14,232 nucleotides of DNA. Origin: Frankiales bacterium (GTDB lineage: Bacteria > Actinomycetota > Actinomycetes > Mycobacteriales > SCTD01). This document shows, piece after piece, positions 6,236 through 12,074 of the stretch; positions within the stretch are counted from its first letter, which is position 1, and each line of letters starts with the position of its first letter. The notes beneath the pieces are model-generated. The model was given only the letters and a program-made list of their open reading frames with translations, made no database searches and was not told the DNA's origin. The DNA lies in assembly GCA_025464695.1 (NCBI GenBank), contig JAODNQ010000254.1, positions 1 through 14,232 of the forward strand. Reading direction: 5' to 3'. Both the position numbers and the translations under genes were made by a program.

Positions 6236-6372
6236 CTCTGGCTCCTTGGCCGCTCCTGGGCGGCGGACTGGAGCTGCCCGGCCATGTCGGCGAGGGCCCG
6301 ACGGGCGTCGGTCCGGCACGGGCGCTGCTGCTCCTCGGCGGCCTGCATGATCTTGGCCAGCGTGCGGCGCAT
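6232..6372 (-). CDS. 46-aa helical microprotein coupled to the NlpC/P60 gene
   Basis: ATG 6372 overlaps the stop codon of the peptidase gene by one base (TGATG), and its own stop overlaps the next GTG start by four bases (GTGA). This double overlap is the main evidence that it is real. The protein begins MRRTLAKIMQAAEEQQRPCR and continues to QSAAQERPRSQR. It is charged, Gln/Ala/Arg-rich and helical, with a single Cys and no signal peptide. I recognise no family. It would be made in the cytoplasm although the peptidase itself is exported. Confidence 0.55.
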   Translation of the reverse strand: MRRTLAKIMQAAEEQQRPCRTDARRALADMAGQLQSAAQERPRSQR

Positions 6373-6866
6373 CAGGTCACCCGCCCGACCTTGTAGCTGT
6401 CGGTCCTCATCCGCTGCTTGCGGACGGTGTCCCCGCTGTGGGTGGCAGCCCACATCACCCCGTCCCCGGCGTAGACCCCGACGTGGTAGATCCCGCCGTC
6501 GTCGAAGCTGAAGATCAGGTCGCCAGGGCGCTTGCTGCTCTTCGGCAACTTGCTGATCTGGCCGTACTGGGCGCTGGCGGTACGGGCCAGCTCCTTGCCC
6601 TGGTGGCCGAACAGGTACTGCGTGAAGCCGGAGCAGTCGAAGCGGGACGGGCCCTCAGCTCCCCACTGGTAGGGCTTGCCGTCGTGGTCTGGAGCCTCAG
6701 CCAGCGCGCTGCGGCCCTCGCTCGAGGAGCGGGTAGAGGCCGCAGCCGGCGCGGTGCCGGCGAAGCCGGTGGCGACGGTCATGGTGGCGATCGCGCCGAC
6801 CGCGACGCTGTGAGCAGATCTGCGGCCCGTGTAGCGGGCGATGCCGGCTTTCGGGTGATGCGTCAA
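6372..6866 (-). CDS. Secreted NlpC/P60 (C40) peptidoglycan peptidase
   Basis: This 164-aa protein probably cleaves peptide stems of peptidoglycan outside the cell. After a basic start (THHPKAGIARYTGRRSAHS) comes a hydrophobic core (VAVGAIATMTVATGFAG) and an Ala-rich cleavage site near residues 40-44. The catalytic domain covers about 60-164: Cys78 in RFDCSGF, His128 in IYHVGVYAGDG, and His143 in AATHSGDTV as third residue, with RPGDLIF between. There is only the single catalytic domain; no binding or coiled-coil domain. I chose TTG 6866 because it gives a normal signal peptide; GTG near 6943 in the same frame would add about 26 residues and is a real alternative. Downstream two microproteins overlap its end. 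A long stem upstream (6970-7029) lies in its possible leader. Confidence 0.88.
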   Translation of the reverse strand: MTHHPKAGIARYTGRRSAHSVAVGAIATMTVATGFAGTAPAAASTRSSSEGRSALAEAPDHDGKPYQWGAEGPSRFDCSGFTQYLFGHQGKELARTASAQYGQISKLPKSSKRPGDLIFSFDDGGIYHVGVYAGDGVMWAATHSGDTVRKQRMRTDSYKVGRVT

Positions 6867-6969
6867 GGAGGTGAACCTCTCGCACGCCTGCAGGCGAGCC
6901 GGTCGGACGTTCCTCCCGGCTGTCCGCGTGAAGATCACGTTCGATCCCCGCTCCCACCCTGACTGGGCG

Positions 6970-7029
6970 CAGCACCCTGGTCGTGAAGGTCGGGGGGTGG
7001 GACTCGGCGCCTCGACCAGGTGCGTGCTG
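6970..7029 (-). promoter_or_regulatory. Long stem-loop between the CheB-tail-like gene and the NlpC/P60 gene
   Basis: CAGCAC (6970-6975) pairs with GTGCTG (7024-7029), and CCTGGTCG (6976-6983) pairs with CGACCAGG (7013-7020). This makes 14 bp interrupted only by a 3-nt bulge, closing a 29-nt C/G-rich loop. It lies 47 nt past the stop of the upstream gene and about 100 nt before the peptidase start. It could terminate the first gene or be a regulatory leader of the second. It does not match the c-di-AMP riboswitch that often precedes such peptidases. Confidence 0.45.
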
Positions 7030-7075
7030 TGTCGGCTTCGTCCTGCGACCGACCCGTTTCGACCATACACACGGT

Positions 7076-7492
7076 TCAAACATCCGCAGGCCCGATGCCC
7101 CGCCCAGCCGCTCCGCCCGCTCCTGACGCGCTCGTCTCCCCCAACGTCCCGGGCGCCGCCGGGAGGGCGTCCAGCCGGTCCTGGGCCCGCCGCGCGTGGC
7201 CCCGCAGCAGGTGCGCCGCCTCGTACGCCGCGTCCGCCTCGGCGCGTCGCTGGTCCACCGACATGCTGGCGTCGTCGCCGTACAGCTGGGCCAGGTAGTG
7301 CAGGCTCGCGGCGTCCTGCTCGAGCGCCCGGATCGCCATCCACAGCGACCGCAGGGCGGCGATGTTGGTCGTCAGGGCCAGGCCGACGACGGTGTAGTGG
7401 TGATCCTCGGAGCAGCGGAAGGCACGCTCATCGAGGAGGACCTGGAGGTCCTCCTGGCAGGTGGGACAGGACAGGTGCGGGGTCAGGGTCAC
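7076..7492 (-). CDS. Stand-alone homologue of the CheB-associated C-terminal domain
   Basis: This 138-aa cytoplasmic protein starts at GTG 7492. Residues 7-34 form a Cys/His knuckle: Cys9-P-T-Cys12, then F-R-Cys27-S-E-D-His31-His32-Y. The segment LRSLWMAIRALEQDAASLHY (48-67) follows, then a second helix (residues 79-110) and a disordered Gly/Ala tail. The order 'CPxC ... FRC..(G)H.Y ... ALW.A.R.LE..A.L...LA' is the tail found at the C terminus of many CheB-like methylesterases in actinobacteria and proteobacteria. Here there is no methylesterase catalytic domain and no response-regulator domain, so it is a free tail rather than a chemotaxis enzyme. No chemotaxis genes are nearby. The family match is from memory of the motif, not a search. 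The function is unknown; zinc-dependent protein interaction is an inference. Confidence 0.72.
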   Translation of the reverse strand: MTLTPHLSCPTCQEDLQVLLDERAFRCSEDHHYTVVGLALTTNIAALRSLWMAIRALEQDAASLHYLAQLYGDDASMSVDQRRAEADAAYEAAHLLRGHARRAQDRLDALPAAPGTLGETSASGAGGAAGRGIGPADV

Positions 7493-7676
7493 CGACCTGC
7501 CCTTCCCACCCCGACCCAGGTCGGACCCCCAGCAGAGGGTTGAGTCGCAGATGCACGGTCTGCAGGACCGACTCCGCGGAGACTCGCGCCGTCACGGGCC
7601 GCCCGCTCCGCACCTACCGGCCCGGCCCGAGCCCGACCCGTGCGTCCGGCGCGAGGCGGCCCAGCCAAGGAGAATC

Positions 7677-8027
7677 GTGAACACCAGCAACGAGCAGCAG
7701 CACACCACCTCCCCGCGCGTCGTCCAGACATGGTTCGCCGCCCACGAGGCCAAGCAGGCCGACGCCGAGCTGGCGACGATGACCGACGACGTCGTGGTCA
7801 TCGACCAGGACCAGACCTACCGAGGACGCGAGGCGGCGCGGGCCTGGATCAACGGTTCGAGCCGCCAGTTCAGCTGCACGACCACGGTCCTCACCACCGC
7901 CTGCGACGGCGCGGCAACCGTCGTGACCGCCCGACTCGAAGGCGACTTCCCCGGCGGCCGGGCCGACCTGAGCTACCGCTTCGACGTGTCCGACGACCAC
8001 ATCAGCGCACTGACGATCGGCTCGTGA
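7677..8027 (+). CDS. NTF2/SnoaL-like protein
   Basis: This 116-aa protein starts at GTG 7677, with AAGGAG 4 nt upstream. The pattern VVQTWFAAHEAKQADAELAT (15-34), MTDDVVVIDQDQTYRGREAA (35-54), WINGSSRQFSCTT and the closing strands (GRADLSYRFDVSDDHISALTI) fits the SnoaL-like/NTF2-like cone fold. That fold holds small ligands and sometimes acts as a cyclase or isomerase. No specific catalytic set can be named. It diverges from the CheB-tail-like gene across a 184-bp gap and converges on the LysR gene. There is no signal peptide, so it should be cytoplasmic. Many actinobacteria carry large numbers of such stand-alone proteins of unknown role. Confidence 0.85.
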   Translation: MNTSNEQQHTTSPRVVQTWFAAHEAKQADAELATMTDDVVVIDQDQTYRGREAARAWINGSSRQFSCTTTVLTTACDGAATVVTARLEGDFPGGRADLSYRFDVSDDHISALTIGS

Positions 8028-8070
8028 CAGAGGCTGGGAGCGTGCACGCCCTTCGCCGGCCGGCGCGTGC

Positions 8071-8084
8071 GGCCCACACGGGCC
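8071..8084. terminator. Hairpin in the convergent gap between the SnoaL-like and lysR genes
   Basis: GGCCC - ACAC - GGGCC is a perfect 5-bp stem with a 4-nt loop, in the 94-bp gap between two converging genes. It would form in either transcript. It is short and without a U-run, so the call rests mainly on position. Confidence 0.3.
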
Positions 8085-8121
8085 ATGCGAGGCGCAGCTG
8101 CTCCCCTCCTTGCCGCACCGG

Positions 8122-9066
8122 CTAGTCGTGCACGTCCAGTGAGAGCGTGCCCGCGGCGGCCACGGCCTGCTCGAGCAGCTGCCGGACGTGCAGCAGACCG
8201 GGGTCGGCCCTCGAGCTGGACCGGGTGACGGTGAAGGAGGTCCGCCGCACCGGCTCCTCCAAGCGGCGCAGCTGCACACCGGCGGGGACGTCGATGCAGC
8301 CGAGCTGCGGGACCAGCGCGACGCAGACGCCGGCTCCGACCAGCGCGAGTTGGACGGCGTAGTCCGTGGCTTCGGCGACAGACCGCGGTGCGAAGCCCGC
8401 TGCCGCACACGCGCGGTGGACCATCTCATGGCAGGTCCACAGCGGGTGAGGGAGCACCCAGTCGTGGTGCGCGTAGTCCGCCAGAGCAACGGTGGGAAGC
8501 GTCTGCCAGGACTCGGCGCCCGCCGTCGGTCCTGCCGGAACCGCGAGCAGCACGTTCTCGACCGCAAGGGCGGCAGCCACCAGAGCGGGCGAAGGGAGAG
8601 CCGCCACGTTGGAGTAGGAGTGACTGACGGCCAGGTCGACCGCGCCCTCGCTCAGCGCCGGCAGGGCGTCCTGGGGCTCGCACTCGACGACGTGCAGGGC
8701 CAGCCCACGGTCTGAGGAGTTCAGCAGACTGCCCCAGGCACAGGCGACGAACGAGCGGGCGGCGGTCGGGTACGCGGCGATGCGGTAGGTGCCGGTGCGG
8801 CCCTCCCGCAACGCCTCGAGCTCCATCTCCGCGACCGCCACCATGTCCGCCAGATCGTGGCCGTGCCGGGCCAGGACCCGGCCCGCCGCCGTCAGCACCA
8901 CGCGCCGCCCCCGTCGCTCTGTCAGCGGCAGGCCCGCCTCGCGCTCCAGCGCCGCGAGCTGCATGGACACGCCCGGAGGCGTCATCTGCAGGTGCGCGGC
9001 GACAGCGGCGATGGTTCCGAGCCGGTCGAGGTGGGCCAGCGTGCGCAGCTTGCGGGCGTCCAACAC
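8122..9066 (-). CDS. LysR-family transcriptional regulator
   Basis: This 314-aa regulator has an N-terminal winged helix (about residues 4-62): TIAAVAAHLQMTPPGVSMQL and ALEREAGLPLTERRGRRVVL, both standard LysR landmarks. The linker helix (about 70-90) and a two-lobe effector domain with TYRIAAYPTAARSFV, DLAVSHSY and VGAGVCVALVPQLG follow. The start is GTG 9066; TTG 9063 is next. It diverges from an EamA-type exporter with a 73-bp shared gap, the classic arrangement for a LysR protein controlling its neighbour in response to the exported metabolite. The identity of that metabolite (amino acid or other small molecule) is not visible. Confidence 0.93.
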   Translation of the reverse strand: MLDARKLRTLAHLDRLGTIAAVAAHLQMTPPGVSMQLAALEREAGLPLTERRGRRVVLTAAGRVLARHGHDLADMVAVAEMELEALREGRTGTYRIAAYPTAARSFVACAWGSLLNSSDRGLALHVVECEPQDALPALSEGAVDLAVSHSYSNVAALPSPALVAAALAVENVLLAVPAGPTAGAESWQTLPTVALADYAHHDWVLPHPLWTCHEMVHRACAAAGFAPRSVAEATDYAVQLALVGAGVCVALVPQLGCIDVPAGVQLRRLEEPVRRTSFTVTRSSSRADPGLLHVRQLLEQAVAAAGTLSLDVHD

Positions 9067-9074
9067 GTCACGGG

Positions 9075-9113
9075 ACGTTAGCTGCTGGCGCAGAAAGCGT
9101 CACTGGACATGAC
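9075..9113 (-). promoter_or_regulatory. Putative lysR promoter and LysR operator
   Basis: On the minus strand, GTGACG (9098-9103) and TAACGT (9075-9080) are 17 bp apart, a good -35/-10 match, placing +1 about 2 nt before the GTG start. The palindrome GTCA-N7-TGAC (9099-9113), which contains the LysR T-N11-A form, overlaps the -35 box. Autorepression and control of the divergent eamA gene are therefore plausible. Confidence 0.45.
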
Positions 9114-9139
9114 TACTGAGGGGGCGAACGCTGGCGGTC

Positions 9140-10075
9140 ATGACGGCGACGAGCGTGCGGATCTGGGGTGCGGGGCTCGCCGTCGTCGTGCTGTGGGCCA
9201 GCGCCTTCCCCGCCATCCGGGTCGCCGCCCCGGAGCTCGGCGTAGTGGGACTGTCGTTCGTACGCCTCGCGGTCGCCGCGGTCGCGCTGCTCGCCGTCGC
9301 GCCCTTCGTCGGTGTCCGGCTGCCCGCCGCCCGCGACCTGCCGTTGATCCTCGGGAGCGGCCTGTCCGGGATGACCGCCTACCAACTGCTGCTCAACCAG
9401 GGCGAGCTGCGCGTGCCCGCGGGCACCGCCAGCATCATCGTCGCCTCGGCGCCGCTCGTCAGCGTCGCCGTCGCCGCTGTGGCGCTCGGGGAGCGCCTGA
9501 CCCCGACGCGCCTGCTCGGCAGCGCCGTCGCCGTCGCCGGCGTCGCCCTCGTCTGCCTGTCACGCTCGGGGCTCAGCCTGTCGGGATCCGTGTGGGTCGT
9601 CGTCGCCGCTGCGTTCGTCCAGGGGATCTACCACCCCCTGACCCGGCCGCTGCTGCGGACCTACACGGGGCTGGAGGTTGCCACGTACGCCATGATCGCC
9701 GGTTCCGTGACGACGGCGCCCTTGCTGCTGGCCCGCCCCGATTCGCTCGCGTCCGCCAGCGCAGGCGGCTGGCTCGCCGGCGTCTACCTCGGGCTGCTGC
9801 CCTCCGCGCTGAGCTTCGTGCTGTGGGGCTACGCGGTCGCCCGGCTGCCGGTCGCAGCCTCCACCTCGCTGCTCTACCTCGTGCCCGCCGTCGCCCTGCT
9901 CATCGCCTTCGCCTGGCTCGGCGAGGTCCCCTTGCCCGCCGAGCTCCTCGGCGGAGCCGTCGTCGTACTGGGCGTGCTCGGACTGACGCAAGGCGACCGG
10001 CTCCGGGCGCAGGCGGCGCACACGCCTCCCAGCTCCGGTTGCCCGGCAGCGCGGCTACTGCTGGCCTTCAGTTGA
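9140..10075 (+). CDS. EamA/DMT-superfamily transporter
   Basis: This 311-aa membrane protein has ten hydrophobic segments arranged as two EamA repeats (about residues 10-142 and 150-290). Landmarks include VVLWASAFPAIRVA in segment 1, a VSVAVAAVALGERLTPTRLL motif at the end of repeat 1, and LLYLVPAVALLIAFAWLGEV in repeat 2. DMT proteins of this type commonly export amino acids or related metabolites; the substrate is unknown here. The C-terminal 30 residues are hydrophilic, then weakly hydrophobic. The start at ATG 9140 gives normal topology. A GAGGGGG lies further upstream than usual (about 15 nt), so translation initiation is weak or uses another signal. It is probably controlled by the divergent LysR. 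Confidence 0.93.
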   Translation: MTATSVRIWGAGLAVVVLWASAFPAIRVAAPELGVVGLSFVRLAVAAVALLAVAPFVGVRLPAARDLPLILGSGLSGMTAYQLLLNQGELRVPAGTASIIVASAPLVSVAVAAVALGERLTPTRLLGSAVAVAGVALVCLSRSGLSLSGSVWVVVAAAFVQGIYHPLTRPLLRTYTGLEVATYAMIAGSVTTAPLLLARPDSLASASAGGWLAGVYLGLLPSALSFVLWGYAVARLPVAASTSLLYLVPAVALLIAFAWLGEVPLPAELLGGAVVVLGVLGLTQGDRLRAQAAHTPPSSGCPAARLLLAFS

Positions 10076-10193
10076 TCGCACCCGACCCGACTCCAGCGCC
10101 TACCCCTGGCGGGTGTCGTCAGGTAGCAGCACCTCGAGGACGTGCAGCGGGACAGATGACGCCTGGCGGCAGGACATCGGGTAGCCATGACCC

Positions 10194-10826
10194 ATGACGT
10201 TGCTCCTGTCAGACCCCAGCATCGCTGCGCTGCCTGCTCGGGACTGCGGTGAGCCGCTCGTGGATCTGCGGACGCACAGCAACCTGCTGCTGGACCCGCG
10301 GAAGAAGGACCACTCTGGCGCCTGGGCACGACTGCGCAGCGGTGTCCTTCAGCGACTGCTGAGCGCGGAGGCCGAGTTGCCCGCTGGCGTCCGCCTGCTG
10401 ATCATCGAGGGGCATCGTCCGCAGGAGCTGCAGCGGAAGTACTTCGACGACCACCACGACGATGTGCGCCGAGCGAACCCGACCTGGTCGGAGTCGTTGC
10501 TCACCAGCGAGACGAGCAAGCACGTCAGCCCGCCGACCGTCGCGCCGCACCCGTGCGGTGCCGCGGTCGATCTGACCCTGCAGGCCGAGGGGAGGGAACT
10601 GGATCTCGGGACGTCCGTGAACGCGACACCGGCAGACAGCGAAGGCGCCTGCTTCACCTCCGCGCGCAACATCGGCTCGGGACCGCGGCACTGGCGCGCG
10701 GTGTTGGGCCGAGCGTTGTCGTCGGCTGGACTGGTCAACTACCCACCCGGGTGGCACTGGTCGTACGGCGACCGCTACTGGGCCGCAGTCACGAGCGCCG
10801 AGAGCGCCCTGTACGAACCGCGGTGA
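10194..10826 (+). CDS. VanX-like M15 D-Ala-D-Ala dipeptidase homologue, atypical active site
   Basis: This 210-aa protein matches the M15D (VanX/DdpX) family: LLIIEGHRPQELQRKYFD (69-86, with the Arg75 expected to stabilise the transition state), SKHVSPPTVAPHPCGAAVDL (zinc ligands His119 and Asp126), and WHWSYGDRYWA with His188 as third ligand. VanX enzymes hydrolyse the D-Ala-D-Ala dipeptide in the cytoplasm; there is no signal peptide here. The oddity is just before His188. Family members have Glu three residues earlier (the E-x-x-H motif) as general base; here the sequence is Pro185-Gly186-Trp187-His188, apparently one residue shorter and without a Glu. Activity is therefore doubtful. There is no vanA/H ligase set nearby, so this is not a vancomycin cluster. 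Initiation at ATG 10194 lacks a clear ribosome site. Confidence 0.88.
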   Translation: MTLLLSDPSIAALPARDCGEPLVDLRTHSNLLLDPRKKDHSGAWARLRSGVLQRLLSAEAELPAGVRLLIIEGHRPQELQRKYFDDHHDDVRRANPTWSESLLTSETSKHVSPPTVAPHPCGAAVDLTLQAEGRELDLGTSVNATPADSEGACFTSARNIGSGPRHWRAVLGRALSSAGLVNYPPGWHWSYGDRYWAAVTSAESALYEPR

Positions 10827-10870
10827 CCCACCACGACGTCCGGGCGAACACGAGGAGCTGTGGTCCGGCG

Positions 10871-11425
10871 TCAGGCATGTGAGAGGCCGGGTTCTTCGGG
10901 GTCCGGGGGCGGGCGGCGCGTCCCGCGGGGCTGGTCGTGCGGGACGCCCTGCTCCGGAGCACCGGGCGGGGCGGGGTGGCCGAGGACACGCCCGAGCAGC
11001 CGCACGAGCGTCAGCCGCTCCTGCTCCGTCAGCGGCGCGAGCAGTTCGGCCTGTGTGGCGTCCAGGCTGTGCTGCAGGTCCTGGAGCGACGCGCTGCCGG
11101 CGGCGGTCATGGTGATGACGTTGCGCCGCCGATCGCGTGCGTCGGGCTCACGCACGGCGAGACCCTCGTGTTCGAGGCGGTTGAGGACGGCAGTGGTGTC
11201 GCTGCGGTCCAGGCCGAGCCGCCGGCCGAGTTCGGCCTGGCTCATGCCCCCGAACTGCTCCAAGGCTGCCAGGACGGCGAAGTCGGCCCTGGCGCCGGGC
11301 CTGCCGACGTGGTCGGCGATCAGGCGGGTGGCCCGGAGCCCGACCTGGTTCACCAGCCAGCTCGGCAGCCGCCGCAAGCGGTCCGGGGTCGTGACGTCCG
11401 TCGGCCCTCTATGTGCTTCCTGCAT
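10871..11425 (-). CDS. MarR-family transcriptional regulator
   Basis: This 184-aa regulator has helix 1 (LPSWLVNQVGLRATRLIADH), the winged helix (FAVLAALEQFGGMSQAELGR, LDRSDTTAVLNRLEHEGLAV) and the wing REPDARDRRRNVITMTAAG, the MarR D-x-R-D-x-R-R signature. The C-terminal dimerisation helix runs through LLGRVLGH; a Pro/Arg-rich tail of about 35 residues beyond it is unusual and probably disordered. I favour ATG 11425 over GTG 11431 because a promoter places +1 exactly on that A, suggesting a leaderless mRNA. It diverges from an FMN reductase and MFS exporter and probably represses both directions through two palindromes in the gap. MarR proteins of this kind respond to phenolics, quinones or oxidants. 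Confidence 0.93.
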   Translation of the reverse strand: MQEAHRGPTDVTTPDRLRRLPSWLVNQVGLRATRLIADHVGRPGARADFAVLAALEQFGGMSQAELGRRLGLDRSDTTAVLNRLEHEGLAVREPDARDRRRNVITMTAAGSASLQDLQHSLDATQAELLAPLTEQERLTLVRLLGRVLGHPAPPGAPEQGVPHDQPRGTRRPPPDPEEPGLSHA

Positions 11426-11431
11426 GTACAC

Positions 11432-11460
11432 AGCCTACGACTGATCGTTGGACGGTCCAA
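11432..11460 (-). promoter_or_regulatory. Putative marR promoter (leaderless)
   Basis: On the minus strand, TTGGAC (11455-11460) and TAGGCT (11432-11437) are separated by 17 bp. Six bases follow the -10 box before the A of ATG 11425, so transcription is predicted to begin on the start codon. Confidence 0.5.
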
Positions 11461-11463
11461 CGA
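11445..11463. promoter_or_regulatory. Putative MarR operator 1, perfect palindrome
   Basis: TCGTTGGAC-G-GTCCAACGA has perfect 9-bp arms around one central base. It covers the -35 boxes of both divergent promoters, so binding would shut off both. Confidence 0.62.
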
Positions 11464-11477
11464 CTCGGCGCTACCCT
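11448..11477 (+). promoter_or_regulatory. Putative promoter of the FMN reductase-MFS operon
   Basis: TTGGAC (11448-11453) and TACCCT (11472-11477) are 18 bp apart, placing +1 near 11484, about 42 nt before ATG 11526. The -35 box is one arm of MarR operator 1. Confidence 0.45.
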
Positions 11478-11486
11478 GGGCCCGTT

Positions 11487-11501
11487 GTTGGTCAACCCAA
11501 C
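11487..11501. promoter_or_regulatory. Putative MarR operator 2
   Basis: GTTGG-TCAAC-CCAAC repeats the GTTGG-N5-CCAAC core of operator 1, with centres 40 bp apart, near a whole number of helical turns. It lies just after the predicted +1 of the reductase operon. Confidence 0.5.
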
Positions 11502-11525
11502 GACTTCGCCTCGCGAGGAGCCGCC

Positions 11526-12074
11526 ATGACCCTGACACCCGTCCGCATCGCCATGATCATCGCCAGCACCCGTGAGGGCCGGTTCGGCCCGACAGTCGCC
11601 GACTGGTTCGCCGCGCAGGCGGGCCCCCGGCTGGACCTGGACCTGGAGGTCCTCGACCTGGCTCTCGCCGAGGTGCCGAGCCCGGCCTTCACCGACCGCA
11701 TCGCCGCGGCCGACGCCTTCGTCGTCGTCACCCCGGAGTACAACCACTCCTTCCCAGGTCCGTTGAAGGTGGCGGTCGACAGCGTCCGGGAGCAGTGGGC
11801 GGCCAAGCCGGTCGCGTTCGTCTCCTACGGCGGGGTCTCCGGAGGGCTGCGCGCGGTGGAGGCCCTGCGGCCGGTCTTCGCCGAGCTCCACGCCACCACG
11901 ATCCGCGAGACGGTGAGCTTCGCGTCGTACTGGGAGCTGTTCGACGTGGACGGCCGGCTGAAGGACCCCGCCGGGCCCGACGCCGCCGCTACCGCGCTGC
12001 TGGAGCAGTTGTTGTGGTGGGCGCACGCGCTCCGCGACGCCCGGCTCGCCCGCCCTTACGGCTGCCCGACGTGA
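11526..12074 (+). CDS. NADPH-dependent FMN reductase (flavodoxin-like)
   Basis: This 182-aa cytoplasmic flavoprotein has the family pattern: IAMIIASTREGRFGPTVADW at the N terminus (phosphate-binding loop), VVVTPEYNHSFPGPLKVAVD (66-85) and FVSYGGVSGGLRAVEALRPV (98-117). Such enzymes reduce flavin, quinones, azo dyes or chromate with NAD(P)H. The start at ATG 11526 has GAGGAG 5 nt upstream. Its stop overlaps the GTG of the MFS gene by 4 bp (GTGA), so the two are co-translated. With the divergent MarR this forms a typical redox/xenobiotic response unit. The physiological substrate is not shown by the sequence. Confidence 0.93.
   Translation: MTLTPVRIAMIIASTREGRFGPTVADWFAAQAGPRLDLDLEVLDLALAEVPSPAFTDRIAAADAFVVVTPEYNHSFPGPLKVAVDSVREQWAAKPVAFVSYGGVSGGLRAVEALRPVFAELHATTIRETVSFASYWELFDVDGRLKDPAGPDAAATALLEQLLWWAHALRDARLARPYGCPT

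Noticed and set aside
6870..7075. c-di-AMP (ydaO-type) riboswitch before the NlpC/P60 gene
   Set aside because: The conserved blocks around the pseudoknots (such as the C-C-G-A-A-x-C-C-x-x-C-A-G-C-T-A-A run) are not present; only a generic stem-loop is.
7076..7492. CheB protein-glutamate methylesterase
   Set aside because: The catalytic Ser-His-Asp domain and receiver domain are absent; only the tail-like region is encoded.
10194..10826. Part of a vancomycin resistance cluster, because of the VanX-like gene
   Set aside because: No vanH, vanA-type ligase or VanRS two-component genes are in the window, and the active-site Glu is missing.
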